NCBI GenBank assembly: GCA_009746045.1
Contig: RPFO01000165.1
Span: 496,001-560,000, forward strand
Reading direction: 5' to 3'
DNA from: Mesostigma viride
Taxonomy: Eukaryota > Streptophyta > Mesostigmatophyceae > Mesostigmatales > Mesostigmataceae
Length of the DNA: 64,000 bases
This document shows, piece after piece, positions 31,461 to 41,396 of the stretch; positions within the stretch are counted from its first letter, which is position 1; the number at the start of each line of letters is the position of its first letter. The translations under genes and the position numbers were made by a program. Below the pieces are notes generated by a model that saw only the letters and a program-made list of their open reading frames with translations, did not search any database and was not told where the DNA came from.

Positions 31461-32573
31461 CTGCTCCTTGTTGTCTTCTTGCTGACTGCCCTTTGAAGGC
31501 TGGCCTGCCTGGGACTTGTTGTTGTTCTTCTTGTTGTTGTTGTTATTCTTGTTGCTGCCCTGGCCCTGGGACTTCTTGAAGCTGGGACACTCCTTCTTGA
31601 TGTGCCCCCACCCCTTGCACAGGTAGCATTGTATCTTGGACTTGCCCTGGCCACTGCCCCCATTGTCAGACGCGTTGCCCTGCTTGGGCTGACCACCCAC
31701 CCGCCTGAACACCGACTTGGAGTGTGACCTCCTGTCAGAATCAGGTGAATGATCTCCCTTGCGCTTGTGATGGTTGCCCCTACGCCCTCCTTGGCTTCGG
31801 TCAGCCTCAGACGTCTTGGAGCCACCCTGGGTACGCCCGCCTGCCTGGGTAGCCTTCACTGCTGGCACTCCACCCTCAAACAGCTCCTCTGCCTCGAGAG
31901 CTTGTTTAATGATGACCTTGTAGGCCTTCAGGGTAGAGTGTGGGGCACACATGACTTTTAAGGAGCCACGTGTCGCCTTATCCAGCCCAGAAACCTTGAG
32001 CCAGTTGGTTAGGGCTATGTTATCAGCGACATTAAAGCCGTGAGCCCTGCCCTCCTCAACCATCTTACAATAGTTGAGAAAGTTCTGGATCAGGTCCCCC
32101 TTGACCTCCCACCCTTGATACTTGTCCTGCCAATGGATGCCGACCTTCTTGCGTTGGTCCTCCAGCAGCTCCTTCAGCTCAGCCACGTACAGTGCCCAGG
32201 CCTTATTGGCCTTTTTGCACTCCCTGGTTAGGTCCTTAATCTGGTCAGTACACTTGCCAAAAGTGCTACTGCCTATCCAGATTTGATAGTAATTTGTACC
32301 ACCGTACAAGCTAGGGAACCCTTCCAATCCCTCCACAAACTCTTCAGCCTGCTTAGGCTTGGAGTCTGAGGTTACAGGCTGCAACTGATTGACAATTAAA
32401 AGACCCTGTGTGGTAAGATCAAAGCCATGAATAGCTTGTGCATTATTATTATTGTGAGGAAGGTTGGTAATCTCTCCGGTAAGCCCCACGTCATCTACGT
32501 GAGCGGTTCCACTACCAGCACCCCCATTATTATTCCCACTGGCTGGACCCTTGCTACGGCGTCCCTCAGCCAT
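31461..32573 (-). CDS. Copia C1 gag
   Basis: 371 codons. The N-terminus is Gly/Ser/Asn-rich and is followed by a capsid-type helical region (about 70-230) containing YQIWIGSSTFGKCTDQIK and WQDKYQGWEVKGDLIQNF. A basic RGNHHKRKGD stretch, a CCHC zinc knuckle (CYLCKGWGHIKKEC) near residue 316 and a Lys/Asn/Gln-rich tail complete it. It is homologous to the truncated gag at 40,511-41,266. There is no protease motif, consistent with the protease lying further downstream. Confidence 0.9.
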
Positions 32574-32743
32574 CCTGCACTACCAGCTATTCAAAGAACA
32601 CCTTAACAAAGCAGCAGAAAATATGTACAAAATTTTTGTGTCGCCACTGCCGCCTGCGCCGGTGTCGCTGCCGCCCCGCGAATTGCCGCTGAAAATTCGA
32701 CAAAAAAAATGTCGACGAGTACTGCAGAAGAAAATTAGGCCGA

Positions 32744-33454
32744 CTAGTAGTCAAGGCCCCTGAAGTCGCAGTACGTGTATACGAACTCACGATCCTCCAT
32801 ATCCAGCTCCGGACCTGCACCGGTATGAATTAAAACCGGCGTGCTCCCCGCCGCGTAAGTTGCGACGCGCCGACGCGCGACGAGGCGCAGAGGATGTGTA
32901 AAGATCGTCAATAATTCCCACCCCGCGGGAATCCACTCTCGCACAGAGGCGAGAAATGCCACCAGGTTAATTAAAACCTGGCGCTCGCGACTGCGTACGC
33001 CGCGAGTGAGCAGCGATAACAGCGCGAGATCCTGAAACAAATTTGTCGACACCGCCGGCGCGCCCCCCGTGCGTAGCGATGCCCAGTTTTGCAGGTTTCT
33101 CTGGTAACCGGTGAGTGAAGAGAGGACGTTGTCCAACTCCTCAATGGCAGTCGTGACTTCGGTCACCGACCGCAAACCTCCCCGCACCTGGACCGTAAAT
33201 GTCGATAAAATGTTTCGAATCTGGTCCAACAGGTTGCGGATTGCCGGCACCAGTGCTGGCAAATCGGGGTCCTCGGGGTTATCCCCGAGCAATGCGTGAG
33301 CTGCACGCTGCTGACGATGAAGCTCGTCGAGCGAGACCGTTACTTCGTCGAGCAATTGCTGCCACGACGGCACCGTCGGTCTTGACGAAGAACCAGCCGG
33401 CGGAGCGGCTATTTCCTCATCGTCCGGAATCCGAAATTCTTCCGAATTTGGCAT
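32744..33454 (-). CDS. ORF0 of Copia C1 (upstream of gag)
   Basis: About 236 codons from the ATG of MPNSEEFRIPDDEE, which begins 25 bp inside the 5' LTR and is shared with the MPDSMEFRIP start of the C2 homologue. It is rich in helical, leucine-containing segments (LDEVTVSLDELHRQQRAAH, VRGGLRSVTEVTTAIEEL, SLLTRGVRSRERQVLINLV) and ends in YTYCDFRGLD. The ending recurs in C2 and the helical pattern in C5 (43,195-43,875). It is a separate ORF, with 170 bp before the gag ATG. I do not recognise a family. Confidence 0.7.
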   Translation of the reverse strand: MPNSEEFRIPDDEEIAAPPAGSSSRPTVPSWQQLLDEVTVSLDELHRQQRAAHALLGDNPEDPDLPALVPAIRNLLDQIRNILSTFTVQVRGGLRSVTEVTTAIEELDNVLSSLTGYQRNLQNWASLRTGGAPAVSTNLFQDLALLSLLTRGVRSRERQVLINLVAFLASVREWIPAGWELLTIFTHPLRLVARRRVATYAAGSTPVLIHTGAGPELDMEDREFVYTYCDFRGLDY

Positions 33455-33478
33455 CTTTTTGACAGAGCGTGTAATACG

Positions 33479-34095
33479 AGTTGTGAGGGTAAGAATGCCA
33501 CGAATTCCGCCATGGTTCTTGCAGGAAGTTGCCTTTATTAACAATCAGGAAACACAGACGTAAGTCACGTCACTTCCAAGACTGCACGCAGCACAGACGA
33601 CAGGGTCGCAGTGCCAAGAGAACGTGCACGCAAGAACTAGCGTCCCGGTGTGACCAAGTCACTCATATAGCTTACTAGGGACGCGTCCAAGTATTCAGCT
33701 GCACTGTCACAGCTGAACTGTCAATCAATTGATTACACAGACTCTGGCACGCCTTTGGCGCGCAGATCTATCAATTGTCCATACGGCTAGTCCTGTGGAC
33801 CTATCCGTACACTAGTCAGCATCAATTGTCTCATAGGTCCTGGCGCGCTACAGTGCGCCTACCTATCAATTGACCATCAAGTCCTGTACAAGTCCTGTCA
33901 ACGTCCTGCGGACTATCAAAGTGACACTTGTACATCCTGTGTCCGTACGCGCCCACAGTGGCGCGCCGGGTACTGTCGGCACAGCCTAGGAAACGTCATA
34001 ACTTTTACGTTCCTTAACCAAATGAGGCGTTCAAGGTGCCGTTGGAAAGAGCGTAACAATCTCTATCCATCTAACGTAAATCCTTTACGTTAACT
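33479..34095 (-). repeat. 5' LTR of Copia C1
   Basis: A 617-bp identical partner of 26,265-26,881. The base after its inner end begins CGTATTACACGC, where a tRNA primer site would be expected. It does not start TGG. Confidence 0.92.
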
Positions 34096-34100
34096 CCCCC

Positions 34101-34603
34101 CACCCAACAACCATTACCGTGGCCTGTAACGGTGGGTGGCGAACATCAAGAACTTTATTCCAGGCCTCTCCACGCCCGGAGAGGCCGATAGCATCGTCTT
34201 ACATTCAGCGCAGCCGCCATAGCGGCCAGCCGACCTTGCCAGCAAATGCTGGGATCAAGTTGCGAAGCTGAAAAGAGGCCTCCCTACATCCCCTACACCA
34301 CTCTAAGTACTGACTATCATTCACATTGCGCCACGCAGGCCTGCCGGCTGGCGCAGGTACAAGGTGTACTGACTGCCAATCACAGTTGCGCCACGCCTGG
34401 CGGCTGGCGCAGGTAACAAGGTCTAGTGACGTACGTTAGAAGCTACCTAGGCCTGCACTCCGGAACCACACTCAGCCTAGGCACAAAAAGGGCCGGCCGG
34501 TGCAGTACCCTCGTGACAAGCGCTAGTCTTACGCTACCTACGGCAGGTCGGTCCCCTTTGAGCCCGTCCACGCGTCATATATAAAATGAGCGAAGCTCAG
34601 CAA
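34101..34603 (-). repeat. W terminal segment B2
   Basis: This contains the uninterrupted version of the sequence split by the pogo and Gypsy insertions (AAAAGAGGCCTCC at about 34,273 to GCTCAGCAA at 34,603). It is the key evidence for both target sites. The first ~170 bp hold non-coding sequence unique to this copy. A TATA-like CATATATAAAATG lies near the end. Confidence 0.75.
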
Positions 34604-35971
34604 AGCAAAGGTGCGAGGTGCCACCAGCTTGAAGTCATCGCCATGCCACACGAAGAGGGCTGGCTCGCCAGGGACGCCGGTGGGGACCACAAAGAAGTTA
34701 GGATCCGCGCGATGGTACGTGGCCCCTAAGCTCTGCAAGACCTCCTCCGCGGAAATGCGGAAGATGATGGGAGAGCTCTGCAGCCCCTCCACCCCTGTCA
34801 ACAGCTCGATATACTCGCTGCCAATGGTGCCATCCTGCCAGACCACCGGGACCTTCACCACGTAGCGGGTGCCTTGCCATGTTTGCTGCGCTACCCCAGC
34901 GTCGCTGTGGAGGAATGCCCGCTGAAAGTCACCGCACCACATCCCGTAGTCCTTGCCCGCGTTCCGCTTGCCCAAGTAGATGACCGTCAGTAGCCGATGC
35001 GAAACATGGTTGAGCCCAGGGGTATAAAGATCCTTGGCGTCCAGCGGGGAGGACCCCTTTGTCTCCGTGACCACGGGCCTAACCCGGAACACCACCGTAG
35101 AGTTGGTCTCGTCCGGCTTGTAGGTGAGCACGAACTTCAACCTCAACCGCGTGGCCCCGGCTGGCACACTCTCCAATCCTCGGTAGACCTCGCGCTCTCG
35201 CCACTGCTCCTTGGCTCGAATGAACGCGTCGCGCCACAAAGCAAACTTGAGAGGATCTTGACAGTCCAGGACAAGTTGCTCCCACGTCACAGGGCTATCC
35301 GCCGCCAGTGAGTGTGAGTGGAGGCCGAAGCTGCGCGGGTGCCAATCCTGAGGCTGAATGATGGACTGGACGAGCGGCGGTGTGGAAAACGCCGCCATCG
35401 GTAAGCGCCGCACGACGCCGGGCTGCCCGACCACCACCCCCAATGGAGCGTGGTACTCGCGAAGCGGGATGCTGCCCACCCCCGCGACTGACAGCAAGTC
35501 AGCGGACACTGAGAACCCCGGGTATGATACGAAGAAAGGTTCGCCCAGCAAGGCCACATCCTCGTAGCCATCCACGACGTGAAACGGCGTGTCAATGCCC
35601 AACACCGGCAGCACCACCATCCCGGTAACTTGATATGCCGAAGTGCCTGCAAAGTCGGTCACCGATTTGTACGGCGACTCTAGCACTGGATACAGGGTGG
35701 CTGCCCGACGAGAGATAATAGACACGGATGCTTGCGTGTCCACAGCCACCAGCTGCCACGGTCTACACGTAGGAAACAAGGCTGACTTAACCGGCCTGAC
35801 CCCCTGTGAGAGAGTTTTGACCTGAGCCACCCCTGATGCAGCTTTCGCTTTACGGCGCCTGAGCACGCCACAAGGCCGTGACCGTTGAAGCCCTGAGGTC
35901 CCTAGGTGGGCGAGGCGCATGGGCAGGACCCTGACCCTCCGGCGAGGCCACACTAGGCGGGCCTCCCACAT
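34604..35971 (-). CDS. Copia C3 pol, middle part: protease-like domain and RT
   Basis: The retropepsin-like domain shows VAVDTQASVSIIS (about D78) and VALLGEPFF. The RT has MWCGDFQRAFLHS (motif A) and FVWHGDDFKLVAP (HGDD) close to the cut at 34,604. The rest of RT and RNase H are at 3,271-4,146. The frame overlaps the integrase frame upstream by about 120 bp and is offset from it, so a frame change is needed. Protease again follows integrase, and its triad is D-T-Q. Confidence 0.85.
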
Positions 35972-38090
35972 TATCCGTGGCTAGCACAGGAGGTGAGTCA
36001 CTACGTGCACTAGGTCCCGTCAAACCCACCCCATCCTCATCCCACCCATCCACCGGGTCATATTGGGGCCCAGGGGAGGGGGGGGGTGTAGCTGTGTCTG
36101 CCCCTGGGAGCGACCCGTGGGGTACCACCTCAGATGCTACGACAGGCGCATTATCCTTCACTACCCACCCCAGTGCCCTGTTGGCTGCCAGCTCACTCTC
36201 CATGCGATCCCCTTGCTTATAGCCTGCCACCGATGCCCATGGTACCCTATGCACCCGATCATTCCACTCTATGTCTATGACCCGCAGCGGCCAGTCTAAC
36301 TTTGTGATGGCCCCAGGCCCCTGCATGGTGCCCCGTTTGCCGCTGGGCGAGCTCTCCTTGTGGAACATGACCAACTGCCCGACCTCAAAAGCGCTAGACA
36401 AATCAGGCAGCGTGGCATCCTTGAGCCGCAGCTTGGCGGCGGTATCCTGTAGATGCTGTTGGTATGCCTCTACTACCTCGGGTGAGTAGGTGCCCGCTGA
36501 CAGCCCCCGAGGCGTGACTAGCCCAAAGCCCTTGACATCAAGCACGTGCCTATGGTTGCACACATGCATGAGCTCCTTGCACCACGCCGTCTTGACCGCG
36601 TAGGATTTGCCATGTGGGTTATCCTGTCGCTTGGCTGCCACAGTCTTGACATAGCTTACAGTGCGATCTATCATGCCCATATTGCCGTGATCCTCACGCC
36701 CCACGATGACCACGGCCTCTATCCCCGGCAAACCTTGCACACAGCGGAACTGCTGGTCTAGCATGAGCTCCACTACGGGATGAAAGAAAGCCAGGCTGAT
36801 CTTGATAGCCCTGTGCAGGTCAGCCTCAAACATGTGAGGCAGCGGCTCAATGTAGGTGGCCTTGCTGAACCTATCCTTGACTATGAAATAGGTGTCCCCC
36901 CCTTCCATGTGCATGACATCCCCCACAAGGTACCCTCGCTCCAAGGGTGGAGTCTTGGCATGACGCCTACGCGACTTCTTCCTGATCTTGATGCAGGCAG
37001 GACACTGAGCACGCACATTCTTCAGCTCGTTGTATAAAGGTGCCCCTAACATGTGTGCCCCCTCTACCTCGGCTTGGGCCTCATGCCCGTATGCACGGTG
37101 CATCTGGTATGCTAACAGTTTCAGGGTGACAGCCAGAGGTGCAGTGGCATTGTCAGGATTCTCAACAGGTGGGGTGACTACTGGGGTAGTGACATTGGCT
37201 AACTGGGCAGCTTCAGAGGCTGCACGAAAGGCCGCCCTTGTGAGCACCTTGCCAATGTGAAGATCCACACTAGGGTGGTGTGTACCGAGAACATCTGCCC
37301 GCCCAGCATTCTCTTGCACTGTCACAACATTCCTCATAGGCCCAACCGCCCCAGTATCTAGCTGGGGTGCTGCAGTAGTGCTTGGTCGCTCGGCGTTGTA
37401 CACACCCGACCTAGAAGACACCACATTGCTTAGGTCACGCATTGTAGACCCGTGCTCAGGAAGCACGTGATCCTGGCGCGACAGAGCCAGAGCAGCATCA
37501 ACGGATTGCGTGAGCACATCACGGAATGAGACAGAGGATGCAGTCACGTTGCTTTTAGGAACGACGTCAGGCTCTACGACGGCCCGGTTCAGCGTGACGC
37601 ATTGAGCAAAAGAAGGGGTATCGAGCGTGCTCTCACCTGACTTTCGTGCTGCCCGTCGCTCTGCCCACTCCTCGCGTGTGCCGTGGACGACGATGCGCTT
37701 GGCCTTGCATGCCTCCACGCTGTGACCACGCAGAACGTCGTGGCACTTGCGGCAAAGGTTGTCCTCGAGCTCCAGGTCCGGGCGAACTCGGCAGTCATCC
37801 CGGACATGGCGACGTCCGAAGCAGCGCTCACAGCGTTGCTTGCGGTCAGTAGACGCCCCCTGCTGCCGCTTGGCCGGGGGATGATCACCCTGCTTGGCGT
37901 CGCCACCATGCCCGCGCTTGCGCCCTCGCTGGCCCCCGTTGTTGCCGTGGTCGACGACCTTTTTCAGGATGGCCGTATTAAAGCTCCGACCGCGTAATTG
38001 GAGCCTCTGCGCCTGAAGAAGAAGACGCGCCGGCATCCACCTTGCGCAGGGATGGCAGAGCAGCCGAGGCAGCCGGCTTGGACTGCGCAC
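35850..38090 (-). CDS. Copia C3 zinc-knuckle region and integrase
   Basis: The frame opens inside the 3' end of gag (113-bp overlap, shifted frame). It encodes a basic stretch, CCHC-like clusters (CERCFGRRHVRDDC and CRKCHDVLRGHSVEAC), then an integrase with an HHCC finger (HRAYGH...CPACIK) and core motifs GDVMHMEG and LMLDQQF. The third motif reads GMIDRTVSYVK, with Asp where the other elements have Glu (QQGAIERAIQ). A W...RVIDIEW...VHRVPW tail matches the C1 and C5 integrase C-termini. Confidence 0.8.
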   Translation of the reverse strand: MRSPSRLPRLLCHPCARWMPARLLLQAQRLQLRGRSFNTAILKKVVDHGNNGGQRGRKRGHGGDAKQGDHPPAKRQQGASTDRKQRCERCFGRRHVRDDCRVRPDLELEDNLCRKCHDVLRGHSVEACKAKRIVVHGTREEWAERRAARKSGESTLDTPSFAQCVTLNRAVVEPDVVPKSNVTASSVSFRDVLTQSVDAALALSRQDHVLPEHGSTMRDLSNVVSSRSGVYNAERPSTTAAPQLDTGAVGPMRNVVTVQENAGRADVLGTHHPSVDLHIGKVLTRAAFRAASEAAQLANVTTPVVTPPVENPDNATAPLAVTLKLLAYQMHRAYGHEAQAEVEGAHMLGAPLYNELKNVRAQCPACIKIRKKSRRRHAKTPPLERGYLVGDVMHMEGGDTYFIVKDRFSKATYIEPLPHMFEADLHRAIKISLAFFHPVVELMLDQQFRCVQGLPGIEAVVIVGREDHGNMGMIDRTVSYVKTVAAKRQDNPHGKSYAVKTAWCKELMHVCNHRHVLDVKGFGLVTPRGLSAGTYSPEVVEAYQQHLQDTAAKLRLKDATLPDLSSAFEVGQLVMFHKESSPSGKRGTMQGPGAITKLDWPLRVIDIEWNDRVHRVPWASVAGYKQGDRMESELAANRALGWVVKDNAPVVASEVVPHGSLPGADTATPPPSPGPQYDPVDGWDEDGVGLTGPSARSDSPPVLATDNVGGPPSVASPEGQGPAHAPRPPRDLRASTVTALWRAQAP

Positions 38091-38808
38091 TCTTGAAGCA
38101 TGAGATTAAATACAGCATGCCCTCGTCGAAACTGACAGCACTCTTCTTTTTGAGTTCCGTCGCTATGGTCAGATGCACATCCGACGACAGGTCGCATTTC
38201 TTGAGAAATCGATTGCACAGGAAAATGGGCTTGAGAGTATCTAGCAGCTTGTGCTTGTGCACGAAGACCTGGAAATCACGTGCAGCCCCGGGCAAATTTG
38301 CCTTATTAACTGCATAGCCCTCGAAGTCATTGAAGGCTTGCTCGTCGGCCTCTTCCTTAGACCGCGACAAGTGGGCATCTAGACCGTTGTAAAAAACTTC
38401 CCAGGTTTGTTTGTTGTCGTCCGCAATGCGAACTAGATTGGCAATGTTTGGGTGCTTTGTTGTACTGCAGAATACTGCACGGAACTTGCCAATCAGCTCC
38501 GAATCTTTGTCTGCGCGTCCATCGCGCAGACGCTTGAGAGCAGCTAGAAAATCTGCTGCGTCGTCCGCCGTATAGTCGGCAGGTAGATCCGCGGGCACCT
38601 CCGTTTGCTTGAGAGGGCCGCGATTCAGTGCATCGTCAGCAGCAAGCATCAGATGCTTGAACTGCTTGGCCAGTTCAGGTTGCGCCACGAGGGTTTGCAT
38701 GAACCTCGTGGCCTCGTCCGCACTAAAGCGTGGCAGGACGGACCCTGCGGCCTCGCCACTTGGCGTATCTGTGTGTTCGCCCGTGCGGCTCCGTGTACCG
38801 GAAGCCAT
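37978..38808 (-). CDS. Copia C3 gag
   Basis: 276 codons starting 19 bp from the 5' LTR. It has a Ser/Thr/Gly-rich N-terminus, a helical capsid-type region (LPRFSADEATRFMQTLVA onward) and a Ser/Ala-rich end. The zinc knuckles lie in the overlapping downstream frame, so full gag probably needs a frameshift. C3 has no separate ORF0 before gag, unlike C1, C2 and C5. Confidence 0.75.
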   Translation of the reverse strand: MASGTRSRTGEHTDTPSGEAAGSVLPRFSADEATRFMQTLVAQPELAKQFKHLMLAADDALNRGPLKQTEVPADLPADYTADDAADFLAALKRLRDGRADKDSELIGKFRAVFCSTTKHPNIANLVRIADDNKQTWEVFYNGLDAHLSRSKEEADEQAFNDFEGYAVNKANLPGAARDFQVFVHKHKLLDTLKPIFLCNRFLKKCDLSSDVHLTIATELKKKSAVSFDEGMLYLISCFKSAQSKPAASAALPSLRKVDAGASSSSGAEAPITRSEL

Positions 38809-38827
38809 CGGGATTTTTATGAATACA

Positions 38828-39166
38828 AGTTAAAGCCCGACCGGCTCAGCGGTCGGTCACGTTGAGCTTGGGATAACGTGAACACAGAGAACTGCTGTCG
38901 GAGCTGGCCCACCACTGGTTTATGTCTTAGCCAGCAAACCCTATCCGGTTAGCCGTAACCGTGGGACAAGCTAGCTGTCCGTACCGACCCGGATAAGGCC
39001 CCGGACTGGGGCCTAGGTGGCGCCGGCCCTAGGCGCCGCCCTTAGACCGGTCGACCGCATCGGACCGCCGGATTATAGCCGGCGGCTTAGCGGACGCTAG
39101 CGGAAGGCGTGCGGACGGACATGGGGAACTTAGAGCCAGATCCTAGGGCTCTAGAGTTACTCAACT
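38828..39166 (-). repeat. 5' LTR of Copia C3
   Basis: The 339-bp partner of 2,551-2,895, followed by the ACTAG duplication at 39,167-39,171. It contains several palindromic GC blocks (GCCCCGGACTGGGGC, GGCGCCGGCCCTAGGCGCC) that could form stable stems. Confidence 0.9.
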
Positions 39167-39171
39167 ACTAG

Positions 39172-39547
39172 TAGGGTACTGGAGCTGGCACAGGGCTGCA
39201 AGGATACTAGACCTTGCAGGCTTGTGACAGGTCCTGTACTTCCTAGGTTGCAGAGTCTAGGCAAATCCAGTACGTCCTGGCTCTGCACTGATGCCAGTGG
39301 ACGTTGTGGATTTGCTTGCACGCCTGCACGTGCCTCGTCATGCCGATGGGAACGAGGAACAACGCAAAGGATATAGCTTGGTCATGGGGGATGACCAGCT
39401 ATCTCGGAAAGCACGAACCGTGGGTGCACCTTGGTCGTGGAAGTGCCCATTGTGGTCGTGGCCTGGTGAACAGATTTAAGGTTGCTGCCTTGCAACATTG
39501 GCTAAGACGCGCTGTGAAAGACCAAGAGCTCACATACGTTGGGAGCT
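39172..39547 (+). repeat. 3' LTR of Copia C4, second segment
   Basis: Continues 2,293-2,550 after the C3 insertion. It ends GGGAGCT where the palindromic mini-element has inserted; GAGCT is duplicated at 39,543-39,547 and 40,498-40,502. The final 8 bp (40,503-40,510) precede Copia C2 gag sequence, which suggests C4 inserted into C2. Confidence 0.55.
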
Positions 39548-39753
39548 AGTTACGTTAAATAGTGCCGGAACCTTTTGCCGCCTGAGGCAAATCGGTCCGT
39601 AACACTATTTTGCCCGGAATAACCACTTCCGAGCACCCAAGTTAATTCGGCCGAATTAACTTGGGTGCTCGGAAGTGGTTATTCCGGGCAAAATAGTGTT
39701 ACGGACCGATTTGCCTCAGGCGGCAAAAGGTTCCGGCACTATTTAACGTAACT
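39548..39753. repeat. Perfect 206-bp palindrome, copy 1
   Basis: Two 103-bp arms meet with no spacer at 39,650/39,651 (TTAATTCGG|CCGAATTAA). I found no mismatch when comparing the arms. Confidence 0.95.
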
Positions 39754-39848
39754 AAAACCTGGCCTCGTGGAGGGGGGACGAAGAGCCCGAGACATCCGCC
39801 TAGGCCGCTGAGCACGCACCACTAAATGCGCCGGAGCTGCCTCAGTGA

Positions 39849-39885
39849 GGATTCGAACCCCTGACCTCCAAGGTGCACAGGTTTT
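39849..39885 (-). other. tRNA 3'-half-like sequence, copy 1
   Basis: On the minus strand this reads CCTGTGCACC, then GAGGTCAGG and GGTTCGAATCC, resembling the anticodon loop through T-arm of a tRNA. No matching 5' half or A-box lies in the expected place, so it is not a complete tRNA gene. Confidence 0.5.
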
Positions 39886-40091
39886 AGTTACGTTAAATAG
39901 TGCCGGAACCTTTTGCCGCCTGAGGCAAATCGGTCCGTAACACTATTTTGCCCGGAATAACCACTTCCGAGCACCCAAGTTAATTCGGCCGAATTAACTT
40001 GGGTGCTCGGAAGTGGTTATTCCGGGCAAAATAGTGTTACGGACCGATTTGCCTCAGGCGGCAAAAGGTTCCGGCACTATTTAACGTAACT
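39886..40091. repeat. Perfect 206-bp palindrome, copy 2
   Basis: Identical to copies 1 and 3. Centre at 39,988/39,989. Confidence 0.95.
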
Positions 40092-40159
40092 AAAACCTGG
40101 CCTCGTGGAGGGGGGACGAAGAGCCCGAGACATCCGCCTAGGCACTATTTAACGTAACT

Positions 40160-40196
40160 AAAACCTGTGCACCTTGGAGGTCAGGGGTTCGAATCC
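40160..40196 (+). other. tRNA 3'-half-like sequence, copy 2 (inverted)
   Basis: This is the reverse complement of the copy at 39,849-39,885, with the B-box at 40,186-40,196 on the plus strand. The CTGAGGC after it could be the 3' acceptor strand, but no pairing GCCTCAG 5' half is positioned properly. Confidence 0.5.
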
Positions 40197-40291
40197 TCAC
40201 TGAGGCAGCTCCGGCGCATTTAGTGGTGCGTGCTCAGCGGCCTAGGCGGATGTCTCGGGCTCTTCGTCCCCCCTCCACGAGGCCAGGTTTT

Positions 40292-40497
40292 AGTTACGTT
40301 AAATAGTGCCGGAACCTTTTGCCGCCTGAGGCAAATCGGTCCGTAACACTATTTTGCCCGGAATAACCACTTCCGAGCACCCAAGTTAATTCGGCCGAAT
40401 TAACTTGGGTGCTCGGAAGTGGTTATTCCGGGCAAAATAGTGTTACGGACCGATTTGCCTCAGGCGGCAAAAGGTTCCGGCACTATTTAACGTAACT
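40292..40497. repeat. Perfect 206-bp palindrome, copy 3
   Basis: Identical to copies 1 and 2. It is followed directly by the GAGCT duplication. Confidence 0.95.
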
Positions 40498-40510
40498 GAG
40501 CTCTTTCTAA

Positions 40511-41266
40511 CGAGCCCCCCTGGGCACGCCCACCTGCGTGGGTAGCCTTCACAGCTGGCACTCCCCCCTCACACAGCTCCTCTGCCTCGAGGGCCTGTTT
40601 GATTATGAACTTGTAGGCCTTCAGGGTAGAGTGTGGGGCACACATGACCTTTAAAGAGCCACGTGTTGCCTTGTCCAGCCCAGAAACCTTGAGCCAGTTT
40701 GTCAGGGCGATGTTGTCAGCAACATTAAAGCCATGAGCCCTGCCCTCCTCAACCATTTTACAATAGTTGAGGAAGTTCTGGATAAGGTCTCCTTTCACCT
40801 CCCACCCTTGGTACTTATCCTGCCAATGGATCCCCACTTTCTTCCGTTGATCCTCTAGCAGCTCCCTCAGTTCTGCCACGTAGACTGCCCAGGCCTTGTT
40901 GGCCTTCTTGCATTCTCTAGTGAGGTCTTTAATCTGATCTGTGCATTTGCCAAAAGTCTGGCTGCCTATCCAGATCTGATAATAGTTTGTACCACCGTAC
41001 AAACTTGGAAACCCCTCTAGTCCCTCCACAAACTCCTCTGCCTGCTTTGGCTTAGAGTCTGAAGTGACAGGTTGCAGCTGATTAACTATAAGGAGACCCT
41101 GAGTGGTGAGATCATATCCTGAAACAGCATGTGTATTATTATTAATCAAAGGGATATTGGTGATCTCTCCGGTGACGCCCACATCATCCACGTGAGCCGT
41201 CCCACTACCAGCACCCCCATCTTTATTGCCACTGGCTGGGCCCTTGCTACGTCGCCCATCAGCCAT
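40511..41266 (-). pseudogene. Copia C2 gag, truncated
   Basis: The first ~250 codons of gag (MADGRRSKGPASGN onward) are highly similar to C1 gag through GGVPAVKATHAGGRAQGG, then run into C4 LTR sequence and a stop. The zinc knuckle is missing. The surviving part has no frameshift. Confidence 0.85.
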
Positions 41267-41396
41267 GGTAAACTACACTAGCTGTGTGTATGGACCTGAG
41301 CTAAGCAGCTTGGAAAAAAAAACAAAAGACAGGTAGATATGTACAATCTGTCAAAAAGCCGCCTGCCCCGGTGCCGACCGCGCCACCATGCCGAAT

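Larger units (their letters stand above)
26265..34095 (-). mobile_element. Intact Copia-type retrotransposon C1
   Basis: The 617-bp LTRs (26,265-26,881 and 33,479-34,095) look identical base for base. CCCCC is duplicated at 26,260-26,264 and 34,096-34,100. Read right to left: ORF0, gag, then pol after a single in-frame UGA, with no other interruption. Identical LTRs and intact frames suggest a very recent, possibly still competent, insertion. Confidence 0.92.
39548..40497. mobile_element. Palindromic-repeat mini-element with tRNA-like segments (P1)
   Basis: Three identical 206-bp perfect palindromes (39,548-39,753; 39,886-40,091; 40,292-40,497) alternate with a 132-bp spacer present once forward (39,754-39,885) and once inverted (40,160-40,291). 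Between them are a 49-bp truncated spacer and a 19-bp palindrome remnant. The composite is flanked by GAGCT duplications. Each palindrome starts AGTTACG and ends CGTAACT, like the local Copia LTR ends. The spacer has a perfect B-box (GGTTCGAATCC) in a tRNA T-arm-like context. There is no coding capacity. Confidence 0.8.

Noticed and set aside
39291-39549. RNase H-like end (VPRHADGNEEQ) of a LINE
   Set aside because: The match is short. Position, the ACTAG junction and similarity to the C5 LTR make this the second part of the C4 LTR.
39754-40291. Complete or circularly permuted tRNA gene
   Set aside because: The B-box and T-arm-like part are clear, but I could not find a 5' half whose acceptor strand pairs with CTGAGGC, nor a proper A-box, in either direct or permuted order.
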